A stretch of DNA of 64,000 bases from UBA5078 sp964538025 (lineage in GTDB: Bacteria > Pseudomonadota > Gammaproteobacteria > Pseudomonadales > Pseudohongiellaceae): contig CAZICZ010000009.1 of the NCBI GenBank assembly GCA_964538025.1, positions 1-64,000 of the forward strand, written 5' to 3'. The notes below the pieces were generated by a model that saw only the letters and a program-made list of their open reading frames with translations, was not told where the DNA came from and searched no databases. This document shows, one piece after another, positions 1-8,192 of the stretch. How positions within the stretch are numbered: the first letter of the stretch is position 1; each line of letters begins with the position of its first letter. The translations under genes were made by a program, and so were the position numbers.

Positions 1-1279
1 CTTTTGCGTTCATCACCGCTAAATGGCTGTAGTGCTTTTCAATCATGCCCACACTTGTACCCATTTGCTTTGCGAGTGTGTGAATGGGTGTTTTGTTCAC
101 TTCCAGCATCTGCGTGGCGTAGGTATGACGCAAGCTGTAGAACACGCGCTTCTTGCCACTGCTCTTGTCATACAACAAGTCGCAATGAATCAGATAGTCT
201 TCAAACAGATTCTGAAAGCTGGTGGGTCCAGAGCCATCGTTTAACACAAACACTTTGTCTGCTGTCTTGCGCTTGTCTTCTAAAAAGTTTTTGAGCCAGA
301 ACGCAGGAAACTCAGTCAGTGGATAGTTGCGTCTTGCAATGCGCTTGAGCGCATTCACTGTGGCTGTTCTGGCAAACAATCTGCGCTCACCTGTCTTGCC
401 TCTGACTCGCAAATACAGCTCTTCTGAAATCTCGGTCTTGCGTATCGGATTTCCTTCCTCATCAAGCTCAATGCTGCCATCATCGTTTGTATGAAATCCT
501 TCCAGCTCTTGAACAAACAAATCCGTGTAAGTGATATCAGCCCACTTCAGATCAAGCAGTTCTTTTCCTGGTCGCGCGCCTGTGTCTAATAGTGCTTCCA
601 CATAGTCTCTGAGCAACAAAGCCAACTCGGCGCTTTTGCCTTTGCGCTTGTTTTCAATCCATTCATCAAACTTGCTGAGCAAGATATCCACTTCCCATCG
701 CTCAAACGCTTCACGGCGCTCATACTGCTTGCTAGCAGCCATTGAGCTTGAAAGCACAGGTCTGGTCAGCTGATTGAGAAAGCCTCTGCGCTCAGCTTCG
801 TCCAAGATCATGTTGAAGGCAGCGTTGTGGGTCATCAGTGTGCTGCGGGTGGGTACTTTGCCCATCTCTTTTTCGCGCCACGCATTGAACTCGTCTAGCT
901 CGTCATAAGTGATGTTTGAAATCAGCTTGTTTCCGAAGTGTGGCAGCAAGTAGCGCTTGATCACGATCAAGTAATCGTCGTAGCTCTTCTTGCCTCTGCC
1001 TTCGCGCTTGTGCGCCTCCATCATGTCGATCACGATCTTTGCGATGTGACCAAATCGGCGCGTGACCACAGGCAGATTTTGTTGTTTACGAGCTATTGCT
1101 TGATGGTAAAGTTCTACGGCAGCTTGTTTAGCGTCTGAGAGTTTGCGCTCTTTGGTCGTGGTGCGTTGCCACTGATTAGTGACCTTCAAACGACACTGCC
1201 AAACATCACTGTTTTTGCGCTTGTAGATCACTAAAGCACGATCCATCAGCGTGTGTGTTGTCGCAATCTGCTTGGGCAT
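1..1279 (-). CDS. Tyrosine recombinase / site-specific integrase, C-terminus cut off by window edge
   Basis: The reverse strand is open from 1279 to the left edge, about 426 codons, with no stop. It would cut and rejoin DNA at an att site. The C-terminal half has the family signature: a first catalytic Arg in GARPGKELLDLKW (about residue 235), the box YSLRHTYAT (Arg at about 382, with Tyr where many family members have the His of HxxR), and the nucleophile Tyr in EKHYSHL (about 416). The N-terminal half fits an SAM-like core-binding domain. The gene points away from a tRNA-Ile fragment 137 bp upstream, the usual arrangement at the end of an integrated island. The start is uncertain: an in-frame ATG at 1321 is also possible and neither has a clear Shine-Dalgarno. 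Base composition looks more AT-rich than the rest of the window, consistent with transfer. Confidence 0.93.
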   Translation of the reverse strand, partial: MPKQIATTHTLMDRALVIYKRKNSDVWQCRLKVTNQWQRTTTKERKLSDAKQAAVELYHQAIARKQQNLPVVTRRFGHIAKIVIDMMEAHKREGRGKKSYDDYLIVIKRYLLPHFGNKLISNITYDELDEFNAWREKEMGKVPTRSTLMTHNAAFNMILDEAERRGFLNQLTRPVLSSSMAASKQYERREAFERWEVDILLSKFDEWIENKRKGKSAELALLLRDYVEALLDTGARPGKELLDLKWADITYTDLFVQELEGFHTNDDGSIELDEEGNPIRKTEISEELYLRVRGKTGERRLFARTATVNALKRIARRNYPLTEFPAFWLKNFLEDKRKTADKVFVLNDGSGPTSFQNLFEDYLIHCDLLYDKSSGKKRVFYSLRHTYATQMLEVNKTPIHTLAKQMGTSVGMIEKHYSHLAVMNAK

Positions 1280-1627
1280 ATTTTTGTTTAGAATCAGGGA
1301 GTTAATGTCTGAAAACAGCATAGCAGGAAATTGCTAAGTTGCACACTTTGATGCACACCGAAAGAACGACGATTGTAGGTTGTTGATTTATAAGGACAAT
1401 AATAAAAACGCCTTTCCTCATAATCCGTTGGTCCCAGGTTCAAGTCCTGGTGGGCCCACCAACTTTTCTTCAGAAATTTCTCGGAAATCCCTTTTTGCTT
1501 CTATCACTTGGCGGCCAATCAACGGACTTTTGGCCGGCAGAGGTGACAGGCTATGACTCCGGTTTTCCATTCACCCCATCCCAACGCGTGCAGCTTCTTA
1601 GCTCCTTGTGCGGCAACTGTTGTTAGC
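1280..1627. other. Gene-free junction between integrated element and backbone
   Basis: Apart from the tRNA fragment at 1417-1461, I see no gene here. 1280-1416 is AT-rich and probably carries the integrase promoter and arm-type sites, but I could not pick out clear repeats. 1462-1627 is backbone DNA downstream of the EEP-family gene. A weak GGCCAA/TTGGCC pairing near 1511-1535 lacks a clear T-run. Confidence 0.5.
1417..1461 (+). other. att site: 3' half of tRNA-Ile(CAU)
   Basis: These 45 bases read as the second half of a tRNA: anticodon loop CTCATAA, anticodon-stem strand TCCGT, variable loop TGGTC, a perfect T arm (CCAGG / TTCAAGT / CCTGG), acceptor strand TGGGCCC, then A and CCA. The loop and arms resemble the minor tRNA-Ile with CAU anticodon. 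The 5' half is absent: the preceding bases do not pair with the anticodon stem and no GGGCCCA acceptor strand is present. A tRNA 3' end beside an outward-facing integrase is the classic attR scar. The intact tRNA should lie left of the window, at the far end of the element. Confidence 0.88.
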
Positions 1628-2521
1628 CTACCGAGACCGTATGACGAGCTCCACTGCCACGGGGTAATGATCCGACGGCCATCGCCCGTCCACGCTGTGC
1701 AGCACCGTGACGGCTCGCTCCACAGTGACGGGGCCACCCACAAGCACCCAGTCGATACGGCTCTCGCGCCCCTCCTGCGGGGGGCCAAAACCGTTCGACG
1801 TCAGTGGCGGGCCCTCCTGCTTTTCTGCGACGACCCAGGCATCCCGGAGACCATCGCGCGTCGCGGCGTGCCACGTCTCGCTTGTTTCTGCGAGGGCGTT
1901 GAAGTCCCCCATGAGCACGACGGCGCTCTCGGGCGGAAGCTTCGCGATGTGCGCATTGATCTGCTCTGCCGACTGAATCTGACGCGGGCCGCCACGTATC
2001 GTGAAATGCGTGTTGTAGACGTATACCTGGCGATGAGTCTCGAGATGGAGGAAGCGAGCCCAAGTGACGATGCGGGAGCCCCGACCCAGTTGAGCAGGCG
2101 GATTCGGATCGTCCGCGAGCCAAAACGTGCCGGATTCCAGTGGCACCAGCACTTGGTACTTGTAGAAGATCGGAGTCGCCTCGCTCAGCCCGACGCCTCC
2201 GTTCAGACCGCGGTCAACGCCTAACCATCGATACTCGGGCATTTCCGACTGAAGAAAGTCAATCTGCACCGTGAGAGCCTCCTGGAGGCCGAGGACGTCA
2301 GGGTCGAAGTCGCGCACGGTCTGGACCACAAGCTCTTTGCGCCGGGGCCAAACATTATCGCCGTCTTGCCCCTCCGCAGTGCGAATATTAAAGGTCATCA
2401 CGTCGAGTTCGAATGACGTGTCATCCGATTCTGCCTGCTGGGCAAAGAGCGTCATCGGGCTGGCAGACAATATGCACACCGTCAGCATTTTGACAACGGA
2501 TCGAACCCGCGTGCGCTTCAC
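1628..2521 (-). CDS. Secreted endonuclease/exonuclease/phosphatase (EEP) family hydrolase
   Basis: A 297-residue exported protein of the EEP (DNase I-like) fold, which cleaves phosphodiesters or phosphomonoesters with a divalent metal. All motifs are visible: MTFNIR (Asn45), GLQE (Glu81), YNTHF (His172), GDFN (Asp206, Asn208), RIDWVL (Asp257) and SDHYPV (Asp284, His285). I chose the GTG at 2521 because AAGGA lies about ten bases upstream and it gives a proper signal peptide (MKRTRVRSVVK, hydrophobic core, then LFAQQ). The frame stays open to 2812, but those residues precede the signal peptide and look non-coding. The gene stands alone beside the integration scar. Substrate unknown; secreted relatives are often annotated as nucleases or sphingomyelinase-like phosphatases. 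Confidence 0.85.
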   Translation of the reverse strand: MKRTRVRSVVKMLTVCILSASPMTLFAQQAESDDTSFELDVMTFNIRTAEGQDGDNVWPRRKELVVQTVRDFDPDVLGLQEALTVQIDFLQSEMPEYRWLGVDRGLNGGVGLSEATPIFYKYQVLVPLESGTFWLADDPNPPAQLGRGSRIVTWARFLHLETHRQVYVYNTHFTIRGGPRQIQSAEQINAHIAKLPPESAVVLMGDFNALAETSETWHAATRDGLRDAWVVAEKQEGPPLTSNGFGPPQEGRESRIDWVLVGGPVTVERAVTVLHSVDGRWPSDHYPVAVELVIRSR

Positions 2522-2977
2522 GGATACTTTTTCCTTGCACAGAAGACGCCGACAGCCGTGGATTAGCGCTTGGCGGCCAAGCCGAACGCCCAGCGCTTGA
2601 GTGAACTCTGAAAAAATGGGAAACCTCCTAGACTGTGCGTGCGTATGAGCGGACCGGGAAATAGAAAATTCGCAGGCCGAAGTTACTCCAACCACAGCAA
2701 TTTTAAGCGGGCACGTGTGAGCAAGCCAATCAAGGAGTAGAGCAAACATGGCGCATTGAGATTCTTCGCTACCCCTCGTCCATGGCGTGACACAAAAATA
2801 CACATCGTGCATTTACAGTTCTCAGCCACTTGCCTATAGTACAAGCCTCGCCACTAAGCCTTTAAATAACAATAACTTCCGTCACGTTACTTTGTGAAAT
2901 ATGCCACCGCTGCCGCCGGCATGGCAGGTCTCAAGAAGCACTGACACAACAGGTCATGTCACCAGAGCGAACCCCTC
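2522..2977. other. Divergent intergenic region
   Basis: About 456 bases between the leftward EEP-family gene and the rightward DUF5916 gene. It should hold the promoters of both. I found no convincing sigma-70 pair, operator palindrome or terminator. An open frame on the reverse strand runs through part of it but has no start site or family resemblance. Confidence 0.4.
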
Positions 2978-5230
2978 ATGATGAACCCATACGCACGCGT
3001 CTTTCGAGTTCCCCTCCTGTTGCTCGCGGCAGGATGTTCACACGTCATGGCACAACAGAGTGTGATAGACCGGGACGCGGATGGCCGCGTGTCGGTGAGC
3101 GCGACGCGTTATGACGGTGATGTTCGCATCGACGGCGTCCTGGACGAGGCGATCTATCAGCAGATTGCGCCCCTGACCAATTTCATTCAGCAGATTCCCA
3201 TCGAAGGTGCGCCCGCGAGCGAGAAAACCGAAGCGTGGATCTACTACGACGACAATAATATTTATGTTGCCGCGCGCGTCTATGAGTCGGTACCTGAAAG
3301 CGAATGGATCGCGAATGAAATGCGACGCGACACCTTTCAACTGCGCACCAATGATTCCTTTTCGGTGATGCTCGACACCTATTTGGATCGCCGTAATGGT
3401 TCGGCGTTCTTAGTGAGCCCCATCGGGGGATTCTCCGATTTTGCGATTACCAACGAAGGCGACAATGGTCGCGGCGTCAATTTCGATTGGAATATTGTCT
3501 GGGACTCACGCGTTGGACGTTTCGACGGTGGCTGGACTGTGGAAATGGAAATTCCATTCCGCTCCTTGCGCTATGAACCCGGTGAAGAGCAGACATGGGG
3601 GATTCAACTGCGCCGCATCATTCGACGCCTCAATGAAGCCTCCTATTTGACCGAAGTGCCTATTTCGGCAGCGCGCGGCAATAGCCTGGTTTCTGGCATG
3701 TGGCGCATTTCAGAAGCGGGCACGTTGCACGACCTGCGTGTCCCCGCACGAAAACTGAACCTTCAGGTGAAGCCTTACGGGCTCGGCAATGTCACGACGA
3801 ATCGAGAAACCACACCCGCGATCAACAACGAGGCATCGGGCGAAGCAGGTGTCGATATCAAGTTTGGCATCACAAACAACCTGACGGCGGACTTCACCTA
3901 CAACACCGATTTTGCGCAAGTGGAAGTCGACGAGCGGCAAGTAAACCTGACGCGCTTCAATCAGTTTTTCCCGGAGAAACGCGAGTTTTTCCTGGAAGGC
4001 CGCGGCAATTTCGATTTCACGCAGGCAAGAGGGCTTGATATCCCTACAATGTTTTTCAGTCGCAGAATTGGATTGGAGCAAGGAAAGATTGTGCCCATTG
4101 ACGTCGGCGCCAGACTCACCGGAAAAATAGGCAATTACGATATTGGCGCGCTGACCATCAATACGGATGCCGCGGGTCTCAACAACATTGAATCCACGTC
4201 GTTCTCTGTTTTGCGAATTAAACGCGATGTGTTGAGCCGCAGCAGCGTCGGCGTCATGCTTACCGATCGCTCTGAATCTTTGGTCGGCAATGGCGCAAGC
4301 CAACTGTACGCGGTAGACGGCGCCTTCAACTTCCTCGACGATTTTTCCTTTACGACGTATCTCGCGAAAACTGACAGCCCCGGGCTTACGAATGACGATC
4401 AAAGTTACATGACCAATCTGGCGTACGACGCAGACCGTTATGGATTCAACGCGGGTTACCTGGTGGTGGAGAACAATTTCAATCCAGAGATAGGGTTCAA
4501 ACGGCGCAATAATTTCAAGCAATTCTTTGGCGGCACACGGTTCAGTCCGCGCCCTGCGTCGATCGACTGGATTCGACGATTCAATCTGGAAGCCACAACG
4601 CAATCTTACTGGTCGGCCACAACGGACAAACTCGAAACTCGCCAGCACGACCTTAGCTTCAGCACGGAATTTGAAACCAGCGACATTGTGAGCATTTCCA
4701 TTAGCGATCAATTTGAAATGCTCACGCGCCCCTTCCGCATTGCAAGTGGTGTGACATTGCGGCCAGGAGACTACGACTTTACAAGCTATCAGGCCTCCTA
4801 CAGCTTTGGCGCGCAACGCAAAGCCAGTGGTGTGTTGTCGGTACGCGTGGGCAATTTTTGGAGTGGCACCAATACTGCCATCGGGTTTGGCAGCGGTCGT
4901 ATCGAGTTGTCGCCACAACTCTCCGTGGAACCAAGCTATTCCATCAACAAGGTCTCACTTCCGGAGGGAGACTTCAGAACAGAGCTGTCCAGTTTTCGCG
5001 TGACGTATACGCTTTCCCCTCGCATGTATATCGGTGGGCTTGTGCAATACGATTCAAACGCAGACTCTTTCAGCACGAACTTTCGCTTCCGCTGGGAGTG
5101 GGCGCCAGGCAGCGAACTGTTCGTCGTCTACAGTGATGACAGAGACACCGACCCGTTCAATCACCCCAGCGGTCTTGAATTGCGCAACCGTGGCTTTGCT
5201 CTCAAGGTAAACAAACTGTTTCAGATCTAA
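2978..5230 (+). CDS. DUF5916 family protein with N-terminal CBM9-like domain
   Basis: A 750-residue exported protein. A signal peptide (MMNPYARVFRV, hydrophobic core, cleavage after VMA) is followed at about 40-230 by a carbohydrate-binding family 9-like beta sandwich (DGVLDEAIYQQ, TEAWIYYDDNNIYVAARVY, GGWTVEMEIPFRSLRY). From about 250 to the end is the DUF5916 region, rich in alternating beta strands (FFPEKREFFLEGRGNF is a family hallmark) and ending in a beta-strand-like NKLFQI, so it probably forms an outer-membrane barrel. The length fits the family. Such proteins often sit near TonB receptors and may bind or admit polymers, but no activity has been proven that I know of. The start follows only a weak ribosome site. 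Confidence 0.85.
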   Translation: MMNPYARVFRVPLLLLAAGCSHVMAQQSVIDRDADGRVSVSATRYDGDVRIDGVLDEAIYQQIAPLTNFIQQIPIEGAPASEKTEAWIYYDDNNIYVAARVYESVPESEWIANEMRRDTFQLRTNDSFSVMLDTYLDRRNGSAFLVSPIGGFSDFAITNEGDNGRGVNFDWNIVWDSRVGRFDGGWTVEMEIPFRSLRYEPGEEQTWGIQLRRIIRRLNEASYLTEVPISAARGNSLVSGMWRISEAGTLHDLRVPARKLNLQVKPYGLGNVTTNRETTPAINNEASGEAGVDIKFGITNNLTADFTYNTDFAQVEVDERQVNLTRFNQFFPEKREFFLEGRGNFDFTQARGLDIPTMFFSRRIGLEQGKIVPIDVGARLTGKIGNYDIGALTINTDAAGLNNIESTSFSVLRIKRDVLSRSSVGVMLTDRSESLVGNGASQLYAVDGAFNFLDDFSFTTYLAKTDSPGLTNDDQSYMTNLAYDADRYGFNAGYLVVENNFNPEIGFKRRNNFKQFFGGTRFSPRPASIDWIRRFNLEATTQSYWSATTDKLETRQHDLSFSTEFETSDIVSISISDQFEMLTRPFRIASGVTLRPGDYDFTSYQASYSFGAQRKASGVLSVRVGNFWSGTNTAIGFGSGRIELSPQLSVEPSYSINKVSLPEGDFRTELSSFRVTYTLSPRMYIGGLVQYDSNADSFSTNFRFRWEWAPGSELFVVYSDDRDTDPFNHPSGLELRNRGFALKVNKLFQI

Positions 5231-5250
5231 ACCCGCGCAATCATGCACTT

Positions 5251-5526
5251 CCCACGAACCTCGTTGGAGAACGTGGAGACGGCGACATTGCCTTTACACG
5301 TCACTTTCAAACGACACAGCGCTTCGAAATGTGACGAAGTTCACAGGTTTATTACCTGATCTTTCTTTGTGTTAAAAAACTATTTTAAAAAACAAATCTG
5401 TTACTTCTGTCTCGCTGCCTTGCTTGAAAAAACACAAGCATTTTCAGCACCTTGCGTCACCGCCCTTAGCAGCGCTACGCCATTGGAAACAGGCAATTCT
5501 CTCCCCACGAAACTCGTTGGAAAGCG
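5251..5526. repeat. Imperfect 23-bp direct repeat, two copies
   Basis: Copy one is 5251-5273, copy two 5504-5526. Both begin CCCACGA, share CTCGTTGGA and end in CG, with three mismatches in all. Each contains a partly palindromic CCACGA...TCGTTGG. Two spaced copies upstream of 5682 could be operator sites, or simply decayed repeats. Confidence 0.4.
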
Positions 5527-5593
5527 CATAATTTTCCCAAAAATGCGCCCTTTTTTTCCCATATAAACGCTGTAGGTTAAATATTTGTTAAAG

Positions 5594-5617
5594 ACAGGGA
5601 ATGGCGTTGGCTATAAA
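5594..5617 (+). promoter_or_regulatory. Putative sigma-70 promoter of the calcium-repeat protein gene
   Basis: A good -10 hexamer, TATAAA at 5612-5617, is preceded by a poor -35 candidate about 18 bases upstream. It would give a leader of nearly 60 bases before the ATG at 5682, which has AAAGGA seven bases upstream. The -35 match is weak. Confidence 0.3.
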
Positions 5618-5681
5618 ATAACCACCAGTTTGATTCGCAAGAGTCACATGTAAAACCTGTTAGCCTCAAAAGGAAAAAAAC

Positions 5682-6758
5682 ATGGCCTTAAAAAATAATG
5701 TCTTTCTTGCTCTGTTTGGCGTTGCGTCGGTCTTGGCCTCTGGTGCCTCTACTGCACAGACGGTATTGACCTATACCAGCAACAACACCGTGGATACCTG
5801 GGACCCCATTTTCCCGACCGTTGCGGACCCTAATTGGCCTAGCACGGTCTGTACAACGACCCCGGCCGTAGGCCTTGATGCCAACTGGACTAACCCGCAC
5901 AAAGCCACTGAATTCGGAACCAATGTTCACCCCTGGCAAGGGGCGCAGTCATTTTCCGCGTCCTGGATCAACGCGTGGGGGAACCTGAACTCGCAGGGCC
6001 CAAGCGGGCATAGCTGGACCAAGTACTCCACTGACGTCACAGGCAACGGCAGCTTCGTTCTCAATTTGCTGGCAGACAATTGCTCCTGGATTTACCTCGA
6101 CGGCACCCTGGTGGGCTTTCAAGACACCGCACACACCCACCCGGCTCCCAGCTACCCCGTCACGCTGACTGGCACCCACAAGCTTGAATTCGTGATTTTC
6201 GATGGCGGTGGTCTTGCGGGCGGCATGTACCGGCTCGAGACAAACACCGGCACTGTCTTCACTGACACCGATAACGACGGCCTCACCGATTCCCAGGAAG
6301 TCCTTTACAGCACGGATCCACTCAACCCCGACACTGACGGGGATGGCGTGAGCGATGGCGATGAAGTGGCACAAGGCACCAATCCCGCCGTGGCTGACGT
6401 GTTTGATTCGGACGATGATGGCATCGTCGACACCGTCGACGCGTGCGTGAACTCCATCATTTCTGCAACCGTTGTCATCAATGGGACAGATTCGGGCGTT
6501 ACCAATACGACGAACGCGCAGGGCTGCAATATTGCAGACCTTCTGGATAGCGCCTGTTCAGGCGACTTTGAAAATCACGGCCAGTTCGTGAGCTGTGTCA
6601 GCAAGGCGGCCACTGCGCTGCGCAAAGCCGGCATCATCACGAACAAGGAAAGCGCTGCGCTGGTGAAAGCGGCGGCGACTTCCAAGAAGTCCGAAAAATC
6701 TGCCAAGTCTGAGAAATCGACCAAATCAGAGAAGTCGTCCAAGTCCAAGTCCAAGTAA
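5682..6758 (+). CDS. Secreted protein with thrombospondin type-3-like Ca2+ repeats and Lys/Ser tail
   Basis: 358 residues. The signal peptide ends near STAQ (residue 26). Residues 27-190 form a probable beta sandwich (NLLADNCSWIYLDGTLVGF, KLEFVIFDGGGLAGG) resembling PEP-CTERM-type surface domains. Residues about 195-252 carry acidic calcium loops (DTDNDGLTD, DTDGDGVSD, DSDDDGIVD), each followed by a short helix. A Cys-bearing stretch at about 280-325 (NHGQFVSCVSKA, LRKAGIIT) is a motif seen at the ends of many secreted bacterial proteins. Residues 334-358 are a simple repeat of Lys, Ser and Glu (KSEKS units), giving a highly basic end. Probably an extracellular, calcium-stabilised protein. 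The role of the tail is unknown; binding to anionic polymers is a guess. Confidence 0.75.
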   Translation: MALKNNVFLALFGVASVLASGASTAQTVLTYTSNNTVDTWDPIFPTVADPNWPSTVCTTTPAVGLDANWTNPHKATEFGTNVHPWQGAQSFSASWINAWGNLNSQGPSGHSWTKYSTDVTGNGSFVLNLLADNCSWIYLDGTLVGFQDTAHTHPAPSYPVTLTGTHKLEFVIFDGGGLAGGMYRLETNTGTVFTDTDNDGLTDSQEVLYSTDPLNPDTDGDGVSDGDEVAQGTNPAVADVFDSDDDGIVDTVDACVNSIISATVVINGTDSGVTNTTNAQGCNIADLLDSACSGDFENHGQFVSCVSKAATALRKAGIITNKESAALVKAAATSKKSEKSAKSEKSTKSEKSSKSKSK

Positions 6759-6789
6759 GACTGCAACACTGGTCACATGGTCAGAAACG

Positions 6790-6859
6790 AAGAGTCAGAT
6801 AGCCTGACTCTTCCCAAGAAGCCGGGTTGAGGAGCAAGCCTCCTTGATTCGGCTTTTTT
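6790..6859 (+). terminator. Hairpin plus intrinsic terminator
   Basis: Two stem-loops follow the gene ending at 6758. The first (6790-6812) is a perfect 9-bp stem, AAGAGTCAG with CTGACTCTT, and has no T-run. The second (6819-6859) pairs AAGCCG and a wobble-containing inner stem with CGGCTT and ends in a run of T, a standard Rho-independent terminator. Confidence 0.75.
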
Positions 6860-7018
6860 GTAGCCAAATTTGCGTCCATTTTGCGCCCCGCTTTGTGCGT
6901 CGCTCACAACTGTTTCGGCTGTAGCGACAGAGGTGACTTTTTTCATCGTGCCTTCTGATGGAGAATGAACAGCAAGGTTTCATCACACCCCACGAGACAC
7001 ACTCAGGCATTCACGCGT

Positions 7019-7375
7019 ATGAGCATTGAACGAATTAATCCCACACGTCTGTGGTCAGACATCACTGTCTACAACGGTGTCGCCTATTTCGTCGAGGTCC
7101 CGGAAACGGACCTAGAGGCTGATATCCAGGGTCAGGTCCAACAAGTGTTGGACCAGGCCGAAAGATCCCTGAAGAAAATTGGCAGCGGCCGAACACAGGT
7201 GTTGTCGGCTACCATTTACCTGACAGATTTCAGCAATATGGCCGGCCTGAATCAGGTGTGGGAGCGCTGGTTTGAAAAAGGCACGGCGCCCAGTCGCGCG
7301 TGCGTGAAGGCCGAGCTGGCGAATCCACGCTATCTGGTAGAAGTGGCATTTGTCGCGGCGGCAGGAGATTTTTGA
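7019..7375 (+). CDS. RidA family protein (YoaB-like)
   Basis: 118 residues from MSIERINP. RidA proteins remove reactive enamine/imine intermediates or catalyse related deaminations in the cytosol. Visible hallmarks: the opening RINPTRLWSDITVYNGVAYF, VQQVLDQAERSL, the strand VLSATIYLTDF, and the closing RACVKAEL with LVEVAFVAAA, where the Arg lines the active cleft. Length matches the family. A start at 6965 is possible but adds 18 residues that do not fit; the preceding ribosome site is weak either way. Context gives no obvious partner. Confidence 0.85.
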   Translation: MSIERINPTRLWSDITVYNGVAYFVEVPETDLEADIQGQVQQVLDQAERSLKKIGSGRTQVLSATIYLTDFSNMAGLNQVWERWFEKGTAPSRACVKAELANPRYLVEVAFVAAAGDF

Positions 7376-7497
7376 TCGGAGTAGCATCGTCGCAGGGCGT
7401 TGCGGCAGAAGCGCTTAAGAGTCTCGCCAAGCGCCGATGGATCACCGCGGCCCTCTACCGCTAAGCTGCCTGCTCCACCAACCGAGGAAGTGCAACA

Positions 7498-8079
7498 ATG
7501 GACCGTTTTACGTATGTGATGGTGCTGATCTCCATCATCATGGGCCTCGGCATCACCCACGTGCTGATCGGCGTGAGCGGACTCATCGATCGCCGCGCCA
7601 GCGGGCATCGCATTCGTATTGGGTGGGCCTACTGCTTCTGGCTTGCCTTTATCTTCACGTGGATGATTCAGTTCTGGTGGTGGGAATTTCGCTTTTCCGA
7701 ATTCGTGTCGGAGTGGACGATTGGGCTTTACTACTTTCTGATTTCTTATTCGATCTGCCTGTTTCTGTTGGCGGGAATTCTTGTTCCGCGCACCTGGGAG
7801 GGCGTCGACGATCTGGATAGCTTTCTGCTCAGCCGGCGCAAATGGTTCTATTCGATCATAGCCCTTGCCAGTTGCCTGGACATTACCGATTCCCTGTTGA
7901 AAGGCGGCGTGGACTACATGGTGGGGTCGGGCGTTCTGGTGTGGACACTGTGGGGTATTCAATTTATTGCTTGTGCCATCGGCCTATTCTCTTCGCGGGT
8001 GCGACTGCACCAGCTGACCGGTGCCGCTGTGTTCTTCTGGCAGATCATTCAAAGTCTGGTGGCACTGCCCACGCTCTGA
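7498..8079 (+). CDS. Small multi-pass inner-membrane protein, function unknown
   Basis: 193 residues beginning MDRFTYVMVLISIIMG, with about six hydrophobic segments (roughly 5-25, 45-65, 75-95, 112-130, 140-160, 170-190). Trp- and Tyr-rich patches such as FWWWEFRF lie at the predicted membrane edge. GAGGAAG upstream is a clear ribosome site. I do not recognise a characterised family; similar short membrane proteins are annotated only as hypothetical. It is separated by 122 bases from the RidA gene and may or may not be co-transcribed. Confidence 0.7.
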   Translation: MDRFTYVMVLISIIMGLGITHVLIGVSGLIDRRASGHRIRIGWAYCFWLAFIFTWMIQFWWWEFRFSEFVSEWTIGLYYFLISYSICLFLLAGILVPRTWEGVDDLDSFLLSRRKWFYSIIALASCLDITDSLLKGGVDYMVGSGVLVWTLWGIQFIACAIGLFSSRVRLHQLTGAAVFFWQIIQSLVALPTL

Positions 8080-8192
8080 GTGTGTCCCGGTTGTCTTCCT
8101 CTCCCCGCCCTGTCGCTTTTGAGGACGCTTCGATTAGCGCCGCTCGGCTTGCGGCACCTTTGCGGTTGCAAGGCTGCACTGGGCGTTTCTGC

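Larger units (their letters stand above)
5231..5681. other. Intergenic region with imperfect direct repeat and AT-rich centre
   Basis: 450 bases without a supported gene. The centre (about 5340-5410) is strongly AT-rich. Two copies of a 23-base element (5251-5273 and 5504-5526) agree at 20 of 23 positions. The right end carries a plausible promoter and the ribosome site of the next gene. Confidence 0.5.

Noticed and set aside
2522..2812. In-frame upstream extension of the EEP-family gene
   Set aside because: It puts a 97-residue segment before a clear signal peptide and lacks a ribosome site; the GTG at 2521 has a good one.
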